A DNA stretch of 16,363 nt, taken from contig DASSBN010000085.1 of the NCBI GenBank assembly GCA_035698665.1, positions 1 to 16,363 of the forward strand, written 5' to 3'. The position numbers were made by a program, and so were the translations under genes. Of this stretch, positions 1 through 9,449 are shown piece by piece (within the stretch, counting starts at the first letter, position 1; each line of letters begins with the position of its first letter). The DNA comes from DATEOR01 sp035698665. GTDB lineage: Bacteria > Actinomycetota > Thermoleophilia > Gaiellales > Gaiellaceae. The notes below the pieces were generated by a model, which did not search any database, was not told where the DNA came from, and saw only the letters and a program-made list of their open reading frames with translations.

Positions 1-1639
1 TCTTCGGCTTCTGCTCGGTCGGCGGTGGCGCCTCGCGCTCCTCGCGGGCACGGAGGTAGTCCGCCCAGCCACCCTCGTAGACCCGCACGGTTCCGTCCTC
101 GACCGCGGCGGTGCGGTGCGCCACCGCGTCGAGGAGCGCGCGGTCGTGTGAGACGAGCAGGACCGTCCCGGGGAACTCTTCGAGCGCTGCCTCCAGCGCC
201 TCGCGGCTCTCCAGGTCGAGGTGGTTCGTCGGCTCGTCGAGGACGAGGAAGTTCGATCCGGACGCGACCAGCACGGCGAGCGCAAGGCGCCGTCGCTCGC
301 CGCCGGAGAGCGCGGTGACCGGCTTTTCGTGGGCTTCCCAGCCGGAAAAGAGGAAGCGCCCGAGGAGCGACTGCGCGCGCTGCCTCGTGAGGCCGGTCAT
401 GACCTGGACGCAGTCGAGTACGCTGCCGCGCTCGTCGAGGTGCACCTCCTGCTGCGGGAAGTAGCCGAGCTCGACGCCGTAGCCGAGCTTGAAGTCGCCG
501 GCCACGATTCGCTCGAGCAGCGTTGTCTTCCCGCTTCCGTTGGGCCCGACGAAGGCGACGTGCTCGCCGCGCTCGAGGGCGAGCGAGACGTCGTTGAGGA
601 GCTCTCGGCTCCCCGCCTGCACATTGGCATGCTCGATCTCGAGCACGGTCCGGCCGCTCCGCTTCGGGTCGCCGAAGTCGAAGCCAAGGCGCTTCGAGCG
701 GCGCGTGAGAAGCTCGTGCTCTGCCTTCACCCCCGAGCGCTCCTGTTCGAGCCGGGAGATCTGCGTCAGCTTGGCCTGCGCCTGCTTCGCCTTCGACTTC
801 TTGTAGCGGAAGCGCGCCACGAAGCGCTCGAGCCGCTCGATGTCGACGGAGATCCGGTCAGCGGTCTTCGCGGCGTGCTGGGCCCGCTCGGCCTTCTCGC
901 GCCGCCACGCGTGCCAGGGGCCTGCGAAGTAGATCGCCCGGCCGGCCTCGAGCTCCAGTGTGGCGTTCGTGACGGCCTCCAGGAACCAGCGGTCGTGTGC
1001 GACGAGGATGACGGCGGCGTCGAGCGAGGAGAGCTCACGCTCGAGCCACTCGATGCTCGAGACGTCGAGGTGGTTCGTCGGCTCGTCGAGCAGAAGGAGG
1101 TCGGGGTCGCCCGCGAGCGCGCAGGCGAGCGACGCGCGGGTCAGCTCTCCTCCGGAAAAGGTGCGGAGGCTCCGGTCGAAGTCTTCGTCGGCGAAGCCCA
1201 GGCCCCGGACAACCGACGTGGCGTGGTCGCGCCAGCCGTAGCCGCCCGCGTGCTCGAGACGCGCCTGGGCCGACGAATAGGCGGCCAGCGTCTCGGCACC
1301 ATGGTCTCCTCCGGCCATGGCGGCTTCGAGGCGGCGGAGCTCCTCCTCGGCCGCGACGAGGTCGCGGGCCCCTCCGAGCACGTATTCCCGGAGGGTCAGG
1401 GCGCGCTCGAGCGGCGGGCGCTGGTCGTGCAGCGCGACCCGCGTTCCCTTCTCGAAAGCGAGCTCGCCGCCGTCTATCCGGGTTTCGCCGGTCAGCATCC
1501 GGAGCAAGGTTGTCTTGCCGGCCCCGTTGGGCCCGGAGAGCGCGAGCCGGTCGCGTCTTTCGACCTTGAAGCTGACGCCGTCGAAGAGCGCGTCGCCGGC
1601 GATTTCCTTCCTCAGGCGTGAGGCGATCAAAACTGCCAT
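1..1639 (-). CDS. ABC-F family ATPase, 3' end cut by the window edge
   Basis: Soluble protein with two ATP-binding cassettes and no membrane segments, as in the ABC-F family, whose members act on ribosomes (translation factors or antibiotic-resistance proteins). Read from ATG at 1639, 546 codons are visible before the edge. Cassette 1 has Walker A GPNGAGKTT (about 36-44), signature FSGGE (161-165) and Walker B LLLLDEPTNHLD (181-192). The inter-domain linker, about 260-310, is charged and helical with the family-typical stretch FVARFRYKKSKAKQAQAK (273-290). Cassette 2 has Walker A GPNGSGKTT (365-373), signature LSGGE (444-448) and Walker B LVLDEPTNHLD (465-475), followed by the switch histidine in SHDR (497-500). 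The C-terminus after about residue 535 is off the window. The start matches the family's usual beginning (a short strand, then LFDGVSF), but no Shine-Dalgarno sequence precedes it and the divergent tkt starts 6 nt away. Which ABC-F subclass (housekeeping or resistance) cannot be decided from sequence alone. Confidence 0.93.
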   Translation of the reverse strand, partial: MAVLIASRLRKEIAGDALFDGVSFKVERRDRLALSGPNGAGKTTLLRMLTGETRIDGGELAFEKGTRVALHDQRPPLERALTLREYVLGGARDLVAAEEELRRLEAAMAGGDHGAETLAAYSSAQARLEHAGGYGWRDHATSVVRGLGFADEDFDRSLRTFSGGELTRASLACALAGDPDLLLLDEPTNHLDVSSIEWLERELSSLDAAVILVAHDRWFLEAVTNATLELEAGRAIYFAGPWHAWRREKAERAQHAAKTADRISVDIERLERFVARFRYKKSKAKQAQAKLTQISRLEQERSGVKAEHELLTRRSKRLGFDFGDPKRSGRTVLEIEHANVQAGSRELLNDVSLALERGEHVAFVGPNGSGKTTLLERIVAGDFKLGYGVELGYFPQQEVHLDERGSVLDCVQVMTGLTRQRAQSLLGRFLFSGWEAHEKPVTALSGGERRRLALAVLVASGSNFLVLDEPTNHLDLESREALEAALEEFPGTVLLVSHDRALLDAVAHRTAAVEDGTVRVYEGGWADYLRAREEREAPPPTEQKPK

Positions 1640-1645
1640 GGGGGT
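1640..1645. other. Six-base gap between divergent start codons (ABC-F / tkt)
   Basis: The ABC-F ATG (1639 to 1637, minus) and the first tkt ATG (1646-1648, plus) are separated only by GGGGGT. Neither has a normal Shine-Dalgarno sequence upstream of it. Any promoter for one gene must lie inside the 5' coding region of the other, unless the true starts are further in. The A/T-richest patch nearby is at about 1666-1690, inside tkt. I see no convincing -10/-35 pair. Confidence 0.5.
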
Positions 1646-3694
<2,049 letters not shown>

Positions 3695-3708
3695 GTGAAA
3701 GGAAGGAC

Positions 3709-4818
3709 ATGGCTGAAAAGAGCAGACTGCACGAGCTCTCCGCCCTGGGGCAGAGCGTCTGGATCGACTTCCTCTCGCGGGACATGCTCAATTCGGGCGA
3801 GCTCGAGCGGATGATGCGGGACGACGCCGTCGTCGGCGTCACGTCGAATCCGACCATCTTCCAAAAGGCGATCTCCGCCGGGGACGCCTACGACGAGCAG
3901 CTCCGCGAGGTGCTGGCCGAGGAGCGCGACCCGAAGGAGATCTTCCTCCGGCTGGCGACGCACGACGTGAGCGAGGCGCTCGACCTTCTGCGGCCGGTCT
4001 GGGACGAGGGCTCGGGGACGGACGGGTACGTCTCGATCGAGGTCGACCCGAACCTCGCCTACGACACCGAGGCGACGACCGCCGAGGCCGTCCGCCTGCA
4101 CAAGCTGATCGACAAGCCCAACCTCTTCGTGAAGATCCCGGCGACGAAGCCCGGCCTGCCCGCGATCGAGGACATGATCGCGAAAGGGAAGTCCATCAAC
4201 GTCACGCTGATCTTCTCCCTCGAGCGCTACGAGGAGGTCGCGCGCGCCTATATCCGCGGCCTCGAGCGGCTCGTGGCAGGTGGCGGGGACCCGGGCACGG
4301 TCGCGTCGGTGGCGAGCTTCTTCGTCAGCCGCGTCGACACGGAGGCCGACAAGCGCCTCGACGAGCTGGGCGGCCACGACGACCTCAAGGGCCGGCTCGC
4401 GGTCGCGAACGCGAAGCTCGCCTTTGAGCGCTACAAGGAGCTTTTCTCCGGCGAGGCGTGGGACTTCCTCGTCTCCAAGGGCGCGACGGCGCAGCGGCCG
4501 CTCTGGGCCTCGACCTCGACGAAGAACCCGGAGTACCGCGACGTCATGTACGTCGAGCAGCTCATCGGGCCGAACACGGTCAACACGATGCCGGAGGAGA
4601 CGATCCAGGCCTTCCAGGATCACGGGAAGGTCGCGCTCACGCTCGAACAGGGGCTCGACGAGGCGAAGCAGCTCTTCGCCGACCTGGAGGAGGCGGGCGT
4701 CGACTACGACGACGTGACCGAGACGCTCGAACGGGAGGGCGTCGAGAAGTTCGCCGACTCGTTCTCGGAGCTCCTCGAAGGCATCCGCGCGAAGTCCGGC
4801 GAGCTCGTTCCCGCCTAG
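3709..4818 (+). CDS. tal: Transaldolase
   Basis: Cytoplasmic enzyme that transfers a dihydroxyacetone unit between sedoheptulose-7-P and glyceraldehyde-3-P through a lysine Schiff base. The 369-residue length matches the actinobacterial/cyanobacterial type. Visible: SNPTIF (46-51), the active-site strand LFVKIPAT with Lys142, INVTLIFS (163-170), SFFVSRVD (203-210), and the WASTSTKNPEYRD segment (266-278) typical of this class. ATG 3709 is chosen because AAAGGA/GGAAGG (about 3698-3706) sits just upstream and the protein starts at the usual family position; the frame stays open upstream into tkt but encodes nothing family-like there. It lies 14 nt after tkt and 5 nt before pgi. In some bacteria Tal and Pgi form one polypeptide; here they are separate, adjacent genes. 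Confidence 0.96.
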   Translation: MAEKSRLHELSALGQSVWIDFLSRDMLNSGELERMMRDDAVVGVTSNPTIFQKAISAGDAYDEQLREVLAEERDPKEIFLRLATHDVSEALDLLRPVWDEGSGTDGYVSIEVDPNLAYDTEATTAEAVRLHKLIDKPNLFVKIPATKPGLPAIEDMIAKGKSINVTLIFSLERYEEVARAYIRGLERLVAGGGDPGTVASVASFFVSRVDTEADKRLDELGGHDDLKGRLAVANAKLAFERYKELFSGEAWDFLVSKGATAQRPLWASTSTKNPEYRDVMYVEQLIGPNTVNTMPEETIQAFQDHGKVALTLEQGLDEAKQLFADLEEAGVDYDDVTETLEREGVEKFADSFSELLEGIRAKSGELVPA

Positions 4819-4823
4819 GGCGC

Positions 4824-6200
4824 ATGGCCTCGCTCGCGCCCGCCGAGCTGGTCGAGCGCCTCTGGGCCCGCGACGCCACGCTCTGGACCGGACGCGACGA
4901 GAACCGCTGGCTCGGCTGGCTCGACGAGCCGCTCAGGATGCGCCAGCGCATCGGCGAGCTCGAGGAGTTCGCCGCCGGCACCCTAGGCCGGTTCGACTCG
5001 GTGGTCCTGCTCGGCATGGGCGGATCGAGCCTGGCGCCCGAGGTCCTCCGCCGCACCTTCGAGAGCGACCATCTCCAGGTCCTCGACACGACCCATCCCG
5101 CCGCGATTCGCCGCGCGGCCGATGCGCTCGACCCGGCGCGGACGCTCTTCCTCGTCTCCTCGAAGTCGGGCACGACCCTCGAGACACGCTGCCACCTCGA
5201 CTTCTTCTGGGACTGGACGGACGGCAGCGCGGAGTCGTTCGCCGCCATCACCGACCCCGGCTCCGAGCTCGAGACCCTTGCGCGCCAGCGGGGTTTCCGG
5301 GCCGTCTTTGCCGGCGAGCCGACAATCGGCGGCCGCTACTCGGCCCTGTCTGCGTTCGGCTTCGTCCCGGCGGCGCTCATGGGCGTCGACCTCGAGCGCT
5401 TTCTCCTCCGTGTCGAGGAGATGGTCGAGGCCTGCCGGCTCGACGAGGGCAACCCCGGGCTCGAGCTCGGCGAGCGCATGGGGCAGGGCTGGAAGGGTGG
5501 GCGCGACAAGGTCGAAGTCAGTCCGATCCCAGGAGGCTTCGGCCTGTGGGTCGAGCAGCTCATCGCGGAGTCGACGGGGAAGCAGGGGAAGGGCCTCGTC
5601 CCCGTTCCCGTCGAGGAGCCGACGGACGGCCCGGATCGACAAAGCGAGGAGGCGCGGGTCACCGACCCCTACGAGCTGGGCCAGGAGTTCTACCGCTGGG
5701 AGTTCGCCACTGCCGTCGCGGGATCGATCATCGGCATCAACCCCTTCGACCAGCCGAACGTGCAGGAGGCCAAGGACCGGACGAACGAGGTCCTTTCCGG
5801 CCATGGCCTGGTGCCAGGCACCAGGACCGGTCCGGAAGGGACCGTGGATGAACTGCTGGCCGACGCCTCGCCCCCCGACTACGTCTGCATCCAGGCGTTC
5901 ATCGATCCCGCGCGCGAGGCCGAGATCGAGCCGCTCGTCGACCGCGCGCGGCAGACCGGCTGCGTCGTCACGCACGGCCTCGGCCCGCGGTATCTGCACT
6001 CGACGGGCCAGCTGCACAAGGGCGGGCCGCCCACGGGGCGCTTCGTCCAGGTGCTCGACGACACCGGTGAGGAGCTGGCCATCCCCGGCCGCGAGTTCGG
6101 CTTCGGGCAGCTGATCAGAGCACAGGCCGACGGCGACCTCGCCTCGCTTCAGGAGCGCGGCAGGCCTATCGTTCGCATTCGACTGGAGGACATCGCATGA
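4824..6200 (+). CDS. pgi: Glucose-6-phosphate isomerase (type found fused to transaldolase elsewhere)
   Basis: Cytoplasmic interconversion of glucose-6-P and fructose-6-P, here linking the non-oxidative pentose-phosphate products back to the oxidative branch. 458 residues, shorter than the ~550-residue E. coli type and close to the Pgi half of known Tal-Pgi bifunctional proteins. Visible: GMGGSSLAPEV (64-74), the SIS phosphate-binding loop SSKSGTTLET (112-121), LWVEQLIAESTGKQGKGLVPV (241-261) carrying the likely catalytic Glu244, GINPFDQPNVQEAK (304-317), and RYLHSTGQLHKGGP (389-402) with His392. ATG 4824 is 5 nt after the tal stop and has only a weak AGGG site in front, so translation is probably coupled to tal. 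The last base pairs overlap gnd (ATGA at 6197-6200). Odd point: residues about 323-341 are encoded by a long inverted repeat with codon use unlike the rest of the gene. Confidence 0.93.
   Translation: MASLAPAELVERLWARDATLWTGRDENRWLGWLDEPLRMRQRIGELEEFAAGTLGRFDSVVLLGMGGSSLAPEVLRRTFESDHLQVLDTTHPAAIRRAADALDPARTLFLVSSKSGTTLETRCHLDFFWDWTDGSAESFAAITDPGSELETLARQRGFRAVFAGEPTIGGRYSALSAFGFVPAALMGVDLERFLLRVEEMVEACRLDEGNPGLELGERMGQGWKGGRDKVEVSPIPGGFGLWVEQLIAESTGKQGKGLVPVPVEEPTDGPDRQSEEARVTDPYELGQEFYRWEFATAVAGSIIGINPFDQPNVQEAKDRTNEVLSGHGLVPGTRTGPEGTVDELLADASPPDYVCIQAFIDPAREAEIEPLVDRARQTGCVVTHGLGPRYLHSTGQLHKGGPPTGRFVQVLDDTGEELAIPGREFGFGQLIRAQADGDLASLQERGRPIVRIRLEDIA
5789..5843. repeat. 55-nt imperfect inverted repeat inside pgi
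   Basis: Left arm 5789-5815 and right arm 5817-5843 are each 27 nt, around a single centre base (5816). The reverse complement of the right arm matches the left at 22 of 27 positions; one of the five mismatches would be a U-G wobble in RNA. Nested inside are three abutting palindromes: GGCCATGGCC (5799-5808), CTGGTGCC-A-GGCACCAG (5808-5824) and GGACCGGTCC (5824-5833). It is read in frame as a glycine/proline-rich linker (V323 to about T341) between conserved blocks. The segment contains CTT, CAT, CCA, AGG, GGT, GAA and GAT codons, rare in the surrounding gene. Confidence 0.85.
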
Positions 6201-7066
6201 AGCTCGGCATGGTCGGTCTCGGCCGCATGGGCGGCAACATGGCGAAGCGGCTGGAGAACGACGGCCACGTCGTCCAGTCCTACGCGCGGAGCGGCGGCGG
6301 CACCGCCGGCTCCCTCGAAGAGCTCGTCGGCCAGCTCGAGCCCCGCCGCGCCGTCTGGCTGATGATCCCCGCCGGCGAGCCGACCGAGAATGCGGTACAG
6401 GAGCTCCTGCGCTGTCTCGACGAGGGCGACGTGATCGTCGACGGCGGCAACTCCAACTTCCACGATTCGAAGAAGCGCGCCGCGCTCGCCGCGGAGCAGG
6501 GCATCGGCTACGTCGACGCGGGCGTCTCGGGCGGAATCTGGGGCCTCGCCAACGGCTACTGCCTCATGGTCGGCGGCGAGGACGACGCGGTCTCGCTTCT
6601 CGAGCCCGCCTTCAAGACGCTCGCGCCGGAGGACGGCTACGCGCACGTCGGCCCGTCCGGCGCCGGCCACTTCGTGAAGATGGTGCACAACGGGATCGAG
6701 TACGGCCTCATGCAGGCGTACGCGGAGGGCTTCGACATCATGAACTCGTCCGAGTACGACCTCGACCTCCACGACATCGCGGGCATCTGGCGCTACGGCT
6801 CCGTCGTCCGCAGCTGGCTCCTCGAGCTCCTCCACACCGCGCTCGAGAACGAGGGCAATGAGCTCGAGCACATCGCGGGCTACGTCGAGGACTCCGGCGA
6901 AGGGCGCTGGACCGTCTTCGAAGCCATCAACGAGAGCGTGCCGGCCCCGGTGATCAGCGCCGCGCTCTTCGCCCGCTTCGCCTCGCGGGAGGACGAGTCG
7001 TTCGCGGCGAAGATCAACGCCGCGCTTAGGAACCAGTTCGGCGGTCACGCGGTGAGAAGCGAATGA
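6197..7066 (+). CDS. gnd: 6-phosphogluconate dehydrogenase (decarboxylating), short form
   Basis: Oxidises and decarboxylates 6-phosphogluconate to ribulose-5-P. At 289 residues this is the short class (about 300) and not the ~470-residue E. coli form. Visible: N-terminal Rossmann loop GLGRMGGNMAKRL (7-19), VDGGNSN (81-87), VDAGVSGGIWG (106-116), and catalytic segment GAGHFVKMVHNGIEYG (155-170) with Lys161, Asn165 and Glu168. SGEGRWT (233-239) follows. The residues after the second strand are YARS (29-32), without the acidic residue expected in NAD-preferring enzymes, so NADP use is possible (inference). ATG 6197 has a strong GGAGGA site at 6185-6190 and overlaps the pgi stop by 4 nt; the gene's own stop overlaps zwf by 4 nt. 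Confidence 0.95.
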   Translation: MKLGMVGLGRMGGNMAKRLENDGHVVQSYARSGGGTAGSLEELVGQLEPRRAVWLMIPAGEPTENAVQELLRCLDEGDVIVDGGNSNFHDSKKRAALAAEQGIGYVDAGVSGGIWGLANGYCLMVGGEDDAVSLLEPAFKTLAPEDGYAHVGPSGAGHFVKMVHNGIEYGLMQAYAEGFDIMNSSEYDLDLHDIAGIWRYGSVVRSWLLELLHTALENEGNELEHIAGYVEDSGEGRWTVFEAINESVPAPVISAALFARFASREDESFAAKINAALRNQFGGHAVRSE

Positions 7067-8583
7067 GCGTGTCGACGAAGGTCGAGGCTCCGAATCCGCT
7101 CGAGGAGGGCCTGCGCCGCAGACGCACGCCCGAGCCCTGCGCGCTGACGATCTTCGGCGCCTCCGGCGACCTGACCCAGCGCAAGCTGTTCCCCGCGCTC
7201 TACGCGCTCGCCGTCCGAAATCTCTTGCCCCCGCAGTTCGGGGTCGTCGGAGTCGCCCGCACCGAGATGAGCGACGAGGAGTTTCGGGAGAAGATGAAGC
7301 AGGCGATCCAGGATCACGCCCGCGACGAGTTCCAGCAGGATGTGTGGGACGAGTTCGCCGAGACGATCCGCTACGTGGCGACCGATTTTTCCAACCAGGG
7401 CGGCGAGGAGCACGTCGTCAAGTGCTTGAACGAGCTCGACGAGAAGCACGGGACGGCGGCGAACCGCATCTACTACCTGGCGGTGCCGCCCTCGGCGATC
7501 GGGACGATCGTGGTCGAGATGGGCAAGCGGCGTTCGACCCAAGGCTGGACGCGGGTGATCGTGGAGAAGCCCTTCGGCTACGACCTCGAGACCGCGCGGC
7601 AGCTGAACGAGGTCGTCCACGAGTACTTCACGGAGGACGAGATCTTCCGCATCGACCACTACCTCGGCAAGGAGACCGTCCAGAACATGCTGGTGTTGCG
7701 GTTCGCGAACGGCATCTTCGAGCCGATCTGGAACCGCCAGTTCATCGACCACGTCCAGATCACGGTGGCCGAGTCGCTCGGGATCGAGGGGCGTGCCGAC
7801 TACTACGAGCGAGCGGGTGCCGTGCGCGACATCATCCAGAACCACCTGCTCCAGCTCGTGGCGCTGACCGCGATGGAGCCGCCGATCGACTTCACCGCCG
7901 AGTCGGTGCGCAACGAGAAAGTGAAAGTGCTGAAGGCGTTGCACACGCCCGGGCCCAAGCACGTCGTTCGCGGCCAGTACGGGCCGGGCCACATCGAGGG
8001 CGAACAGGTGCCCGGGTACCGCGAGGAGCCGGACGTGGCGCCGGACTCGATGACCGAGACCTACGTCGCCGCGAAGCTCTACGTCGACAACTGGCGCTGG
8101 GCGGACACGCCCTTCTACATCCGCACGGGGAAGCGGCTGCCGAGGCGCGAGACGACGATCGCGATCCAGTTCAAGCGCGCGCCGCATCCGCCGTTCGAGC
8201 TCGACTCGGACGACGCGCTGCGTCCGAACGTCCTCCTCATCCACATCCAGCCCGACGAAGGCGTCTCGCTCGCGGTCGGCGCCAAGGTGCCCGGGCAGGG
8301 CATGTCGATCCGCACCGTGCACATGGACTTCCTCTACGGCGGCTCGTTCCGCACCGGGCTGCCGGAGGCGTACGAGCGGTTGATCCTCGACTGCATGCTC
8401 GGCGACGCGACGCTGTTCACGCGCTCGGACGAGGTCGAGGAGCAATGGGCGCTCGTCGACGCGATGGTCGCGCCGTGGAAGCGCGACCGCCCGAACTTCC
8501 CCAACTACGAGGCCGGATCCTGGGGCCCGGTCTCGGCGGACGAGCTCATCCAGCGCGACGGGCGCTCCTGGAGGCGGCACTGA
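7063..8583 (+). CDS. zwf: Glucose-6-phosphate 1-dehydrogenase
   Basis: First enzyme of the oxidative pentose-phosphate pathway: glucose-6-P to 6-phosphogluconolactone with reduction of NADP (or NAD). 506 residues, the normal length. Visible: nucleotide loop FGASGDLTQRKLFPAL (31-46), EKPFG (168-172), the substrate signature RIDHYLGKE (196-204) with His199 and Lys203, and RDIIQNHLLQL (255-265) with the likely catalytic base His261. ATG 7063 overlaps the gnd stop (ATGA); the ribosome site is weak (GAGAAG), so coupling to gnd is likely. The stop (TGA 8581-8583) overlaps the proposed CTG start of opcA, its usual assembly partner in actinobacteria and cyanobacteria. Confidence 0.97.
   Translation: MSVSTKVEAPNPLEEGLRRRRTPEPCALTIFGASGDLTQRKLFPALYALAVRNLLPPQFGVVGVARTEMSDEEFREKMKQAIQDHARDEFQQDVWDEFAETIRYVATDFSNQGGEEHVVKCLNELDEKHGTAANRIYYLAVPPSAIGTIVVEMGKRRSTQGWTRVIVEKPFGYDLETARQLNEVVHEYFTEDEIFRIDHYLGKETVQNMLVLRFANGIFEPIWNRQFIDHVQITVAESLGIEGRADYYERAGAVRDIIQNHLLQLVALTAMEPPIDFTAESVRNEKVKVLKALHTPGPKHVVRGQYGPGHIEGEQVPGYREEPDVAPDSMTETYVAAKLYVDNWRWADTPFYIRTGKRLPRRETTIAIQFKRAPHPPFELDSDDALRPNVLLIHIQPDEGVSLAVGAKVPGQGMSIRTVHMDFLYGGSFRTGLPEAYERLILDCMLGDATLFTRSDEVEEQWALVDAMVAPWKRDRPNFPNYEAGSWGPVSADELIQRDGRSWRRH
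8570..8574 (+). promoter_or_regulatory. Ribosome binding site that fixes the opcA start
   Basis: GGAGG at 8570-8574 lies 5 nt upstream of CTG 8580, inside the 3' end of zwf. No ATG, GTG or TTG lies near it in the opcA frame; the next is ATG 8682, which would remove about 34 conserved-looking residues. Confidence 0.65.
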
Positions 8584-9449
8584 ACGAGGGCATCACCATC
8601 CGGGAGATCGAGCAGGAGCTCGGTCGCCTCAGGCATGCGGCGGCTGCCCCGGGCAACGCGCCGAATCTCCGCACCAGCGTCATGACGCACATCGCGTGGG
8701 TGCCGGAGCGGTGGGTCGACGCGGCGACGGACACGCTCGCCGGTATGGGCGAGCGGCACCCGTCGCGCACGATCCTTCTCTTTCCGCGCCCCGACGAGCC
8801 CCGCGACGAGCTCGACGGAGAGGTCGACCTGCGCTGCTTCGTGCGGGCCGGGGAGCAGGGCCAGGTGTGTTCCGAGGTCATCTCGCTCCAGCTCTGCGGG
8901 CCGCGCGCGAGTGCGCCGGCCAGCGTCGCGGTGCCGCTGCTCGTCCCGGACCTCCCGGTGTTCCTGCGCTGGCGGGGGGAGCCCGACTTCGACGGCGCGG
9001 CACTCCGGCAGCTGGGCGACGTCGCCGACCGCCTCGTCATCGACTCGGACGAGTGGAGCGACTGCGACGGGACCTTCGCGCGCCTTCCGGAGATCTTCGA
9101 CCGGATCGCCGTGTCCGACATCGCCTGGACGAAGCTGCACCCGTGGCGCGAGGCCTGCGCCGCCCTATGGCCCGAGATCGCCGAGGCCGACTCACTCCGT
9201 GTCGCAGGCCCGCGCGGTGAGACGCTGCTCCTCTGGGGTTGGCTGCAGGCGCGGCTCGGCAGGCGCCTGGAGCTCGAGCACGAGCCGGCGGGCGAGGTCG
9301 AGCTCGTCGCGATCGACGGCGACGAGGTTCCGCCGCCGCGGGCCACGCGCGCCTCGGCGAGCGACCTCCTCTCCGACCAGCTCGAGATCTTCAGCCGCGA
9401 CCGGATCTACGAAGAGGCCGTGCGCGCGCTTGCGGCCGTCCCCGCCTAG
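8580..9449 (+). CDS. opcA: Glucose-6-phosphate dehydrogenase assembly protein OpcA
   Basis: OpcA supports assembly and activity of Zwf in cyanobacteria and actinobacteria and is commonly encoded right after it, as here. 289 residues from CTG 8580. Family-like features: an N-terminal helix IREIEQELGRLR (8-19), then LRTSVMTHIAWVP (30-42), HPSRTILLFP (60-69), a central DLPVFLRWRGEPDF (124-137), then ADRLVIDSDEW (149-159), and WTKLHPWREACA (183-194). There is no enzyme-type active site, as expected of an accessory protein. The start is inferred: the reading frame has no ATG/GTG/TTG near the zwf end, whereas CTG 8580 has GGAGG 5 nt upstream and forms a 4-nt CTGA overlap with the zwf stop, matching the ATGA overlaps at the two preceding junctions. 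If CTG is not used, the fallback is ATG 8682. Last gene of the operon; its TAG overlaps the convergent peptidase stop. Confidence 0.9.
   Translation: MNEGITIREIEQELGRLRHAAAAPGNAPNLRTSVMTHIAWVPERWVDAATDTLAGMGERHPSRTILLFPRPDEPRDELDGEVDLRCFVRAGEQGQVCSEVISLQLCGPRASAPASVAVPLLVPDLPVFLRWRGEPDFDGAALRQLGDVADRLVIDSDEWSDCDGTFARLPEIFDRIAVSDIAWTKLHPWREACAALWPEIAEADSLRVAGPRGETLLLWGWLQARLGRRLELEHEPAGEVELVAIDGDEVPPPRATRASASDLLSDQLEIFSRDRIYEEAVRALAAVPA

Noticed and set aside
221..1621. Long plus-strand open frame (466 codons) opposite the ABC-F gene
   Set aside because: Antisense shadow in GC-rich DNA; the minus strand encodes a full set of ABC-F motifs in the same span.
7045..8580. Minus-strand open frame of 511 codons covering all of zwf
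   Set aside because: Mirror-frame artefact; zwf has all expected motifs.
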